A stretch of DNA of 21,081 nt, taken from IMG/VR virus record IMGVR_UViG_3300036781_000113, positions 1 through 21,081 of that record. One strand, given 5' to 3'. Shown here in pieces: positions 20,448 through 21,081 of the stretch (positions are counted from its first letter, which is position 1; each line of letters starts with the position of its first letter). This DNA comes from a virus. Below the pieces are notes generated by a model, which did no database searches, had not been told where the DNA came from, and saw nothing but the letters and a program-made list of their open reading frames with translations. The translations under genes and the position numbers were made by a program.

Positions 20448-20686
20448 CCGACCGCGCTTACACCGTGAAAGAGATCGACGCGCTGCGGGCGTGTTGTGAT
20501 AATAAGTATTTGTGGGGAAATTATAATGGGCCACTTTTTTACGAAGACGAAAAAGGAAGAAAGCGCAGCCCTATTAGCATCCCATGTCGCGAACCGGAGA
20601 AATCAGTTGCGGTTGAAGAAATGGTCCGCACCTTCATGCTGGCGGGCAAGACGGCCGACGAATTGATAGAAAGCGAGTTGCCATGA
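20444..20686 (+). CDS. Unknown 80-aa phage protein ('YTV.EID.LR' type)
   Basis: MTDRAYTVKEIDALRACCDN followed by KYLWGNYNGPLFYED gives a short N-terminal region. The C-terminal helix VAVEEMVRTFMLAGKTADEL closes it. The combination 'yTv.eID.lR....k.lWG' with 'VEE.vRT.MLAG.Ta..L' recurs in small phage proteins I recall from alphaproteobacterial phages. There are no catalytic residues evident. Its start and stop overlap both neighbours by 4 nt, so it is translationally coupled in the early chain. Function unknown. Confidence 0.62.
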   Translation: MTDRAYTVKEIDALRACCDNKYLWGNYNGPLFYEDEKGRKRSPISIPCREPEKSVAVEEMVRTFMLAGKTADELIESELP

Positions 20687-21069
20687 CAGACACATCTAAT
20701 CGGACGACATCTTCTATGATCTCCCTCACCAAGACATACCGCACCAAAGGCGGCCACCCTGTTAAGATTTTCATGACGGATAATAAAGGCGATTATGCTG
20801 TTGTGGGTGCTTATCAATACGAAGATGGTGAGTGGGAACCGTCCACTTGGACCATCAATGGGGTCTATGGTCTTAAATACCAGGACCCCGATCTCGACCT
20901 CATCGAAACCAAGCCCCGCATTAAGCGCGAGGGGTGGGTGAATGTGGATGCGAATTACACAAGTAGTATTCTTTGTTTTGATAAAAGAGAGGCTGATTAT
21001 TTATCTAGCCCGGACCGCCTCGCCTGCGTGCAAATCACCATCGACTGCGAGGAAGGCGAGGGGTTATGA
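20683..21069 (+). CDS. Unknown 128-aa beta-rich phage protein
   Basis: ATG 20683 overlaps the previous stop by 4 nt. Residues 14-32 (SLTKTYRTKGGHPVKIFMTD) start a module seen in many small phage proteins: 'T..G.PV.i...d..g...vvg'. VVGAYQYEDGEWEPSTWTIN and GVYGLKYQDPDLDLIETKPR complete it. A second half, KREGWVNVDANYTSSILCFD, begins another strand-rich part ending VQITIDCEEG. That half resembles the frequent 'WvNvy......f.sr..Ad' ending of phage small proteins. Function unknown; likely expressed with the accessory chain. Confidence 0.6.
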   Translation: MTDTSNRTTSSMISLTKTYRTKGGHPVKIFMTDNKGDYAVVGAYQYEDGEWEPSTWTINGVYGLKYQDPDLDLIETKPRIKREGWVNVDANYTSSILCFDKREADYLSSPDRLACVQITIDCEEGEGL

Positions 21070-21081
21070 AAGCGGAACTGA
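21066..21081 (+). CDS. Start of the next early gene (cut by the window)
   Basis: ATG 21066 overlaps the previous stop as ATGA and reads M-K-A-E-L to the last base. The constant use of ATGA junctions in this chain makes a real gene start likely, but nothing can be said about its product. Confidence 0.4.

Overview
The window is the morphogenesis (late) half plus the start of the early half of a temperate, P22-like podovirus genome, either a free phage or a prophage. The left 17.4 kb is read leftwards (minus strand). It carries the P22-type head set in the usual order: small and large terminase, portal, scaffold, coat, gp4-like adaptor, gp10-like tail plug and a tailspike. The right 3 kb is read rightwards and holds a repressor-like gene and a chain of small accessory genes. 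High-GC genes, TTGACA-type promoter elements, a phage-borne NusG paralogue and small ORF families that I associate with alphaproteobacterial (Hyphomicrobiales-like) phages suggest such a host. This host call is inference. No rRNA, tRNA, CRISPR array, IS element, integrase or lysis gene is visible.

Layout of the minus strand, in transcription order: a small Cro-like helix-turn-helix protein (17444-17232); a 212-aa protein with a Cys-rich N-terminus; two tiny ORFs in conflicting frames, one resembling the start of an Acb2/Tad1-hairpin protein; a NusG-like NGN-KOW protein; four small unknown proteins; a Sec-signal protein; terminase small and large subunits; two unknown proteins; portal; an unknown protein; scaffold; coat; an AT-hook protein; a possible decoration protein; gp4-like adaptor; gp10-like protein with an extra repeat domain; a short structural protein; an Asp/Asn beta-hydroxylase-like enzyme; a GNAT acetyltransferase; and a signal-peptide-bearing tailspike cut by the window edge. 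Genes are packed with 1-nt (TGATG) or 4-nt (ATGA/GTGA) overlaps, so most of this looks like one translationally coupled late operon. The NusG-like protein near its head is a plausible antiterminator for it.

The divergent control region (about 17445-18069) is unusually rich in structure. It holds six tandem GGACA units, a GGACA-AAA-TGTCC palindrome over a candidate leftward -10 box, a second nested GGACA/TGTCC hairpin, and an AT-rich tract. The tract has two TCAATGACTTAG copies, each bracketed by inverted GGAA(A)CA-type arms, and it ends in a structured leader in front of the rightward XRE-type regulator.

The rightward genes (18070-21081) are the XRE regulator, a coupled 120-aa protein, then a TTGACA promoter driving at least six small proteins of unknown function with good Shine-Dalgarno sites and ATGA couplings. 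One contains a DUF7736-like region. The last gene runs off the window. The most interesting points are the repeat-rich switch region, the phage NusG, the possible remnant of an anti-CBASS/Thoeris sponge, the hydroxylase-acetyltransferase pair in the tail module, and the signal peptides on virion-module proteins.
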